In this document: one piece after another, positions 13,891 to 13,906 of the stretch
Layout: every line of letters begins with the position of its first letter
Numbering within the stretch: the first letter of the stretch is position 1
Source: an uncultured bacterium
GTDB lineage: Bacteria; Planctomycetota; Uabimicrobiia; Uabimicrobiales; JABWCH01
Direction: 5' to 3'
NCBI GenBank assembly: GCA_938003875.1
Contig: CALKWO010000205.1
Span: 1 to 13,906 of the forward strand
Length of the DNA: 13,906 bases
Translations under genes and position numbers: made by a program
Notes under the pieces: generated by a model
The model's database searches: none
Told to the model about the DNA's origin: nothing
Seen by the model: only the letters and a program-made list of their open reading frames with translations

Positions 13891-13906
13891 ACGGACTTTT
13901 ATCTGA

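Overview
The window holds one complete transposon, read here as positions 174..12958 (12,785 bp), inserted in the extreme 5' end of a sensor gene. Three direct observations support this. First, both termini carry a 47-bp inverted repeat that matches at 45 positions and begins TGTG. Second, the repeats are flanked by identical 5-bp copies of AAAAT (169..173 and 12959..12963). Third, joining the outside sequences across one AAAAT restores an open frame starting ATG AAA ATA TAC that runs into a membrane segment and a Cache-type sensor domain. The host gene therefore lost its start codon to the insertion. What remains has since gained a nonsense codon and a 1-nt frameshift.

Backbone. At the left end, tniA (DDE transposase, 496 aa) and tniB (AAA ATPase, 272 aa) overlap and read outward. 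Their sizes and order resemble the p480/p271 pair of Tn552 and tniA/tniB of Tn5053/Tn402. No TniQ/TnsD-like or TnsA-like gene is visible. At the right end, a tyrosine recombinase and a serine-recombinase-like protein read outward. They lie behind a promoter with perfect consensus boxes (TTGACA, 17 nt, TATAAT). The serine-recombinase-like protein lacks the nucleophilic serine and two arginines of the active site.

Cargo. Seven genes on the minus strand (10776 down to 2842) are packed with gaps of at most 31 nt or 4-nt overlaps, so they look like one operon. In order they encode: an Rrf2/NsrR-like Fe-S regulator fused to a hemerythrin domain; a quinol-type nitric oxide reductase (NorZ); a small cupin; a HlyD/MacA-like membrane-fusion protein; a FtsX/MacB-like ABC permease; its ATPase; and an exported DUF6448 + His-rich linker + hemerythrin protein. 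Two near-identical 23-bp repeats just upstream of the first gene are the likely operator. The simplest reading is a mobile nitric-oxide defence module: NO sensing and regulation, NO reduction at the membrane, an envelope efflux or repair pump, and di-iron proteins on both sides of the inner membrane. Reductase chemistry is well supported by the residues. The NO link for the pump, cupin and DUF6448 protein rests only on operon context.

Other structures are a pair of identical REP-like hairpins between cargo and tniA, and a 139-bp hairpin element built of TTATCN hexamers at the right edge of the window.

Organism. An inner-membrane adaptor, signal peptide and quinol NO reductase suggest a Gram-negative bacterium with respiratory nitrogen metabolism. 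Backbone and flanks look AT-rich; the cargo looks richer in GC by eye. An anaerobic nitrogen-cycling lineage such as anammox Planctomycetes or Nitrospirota is possible, but this is a guess and the sequence does not settle it.
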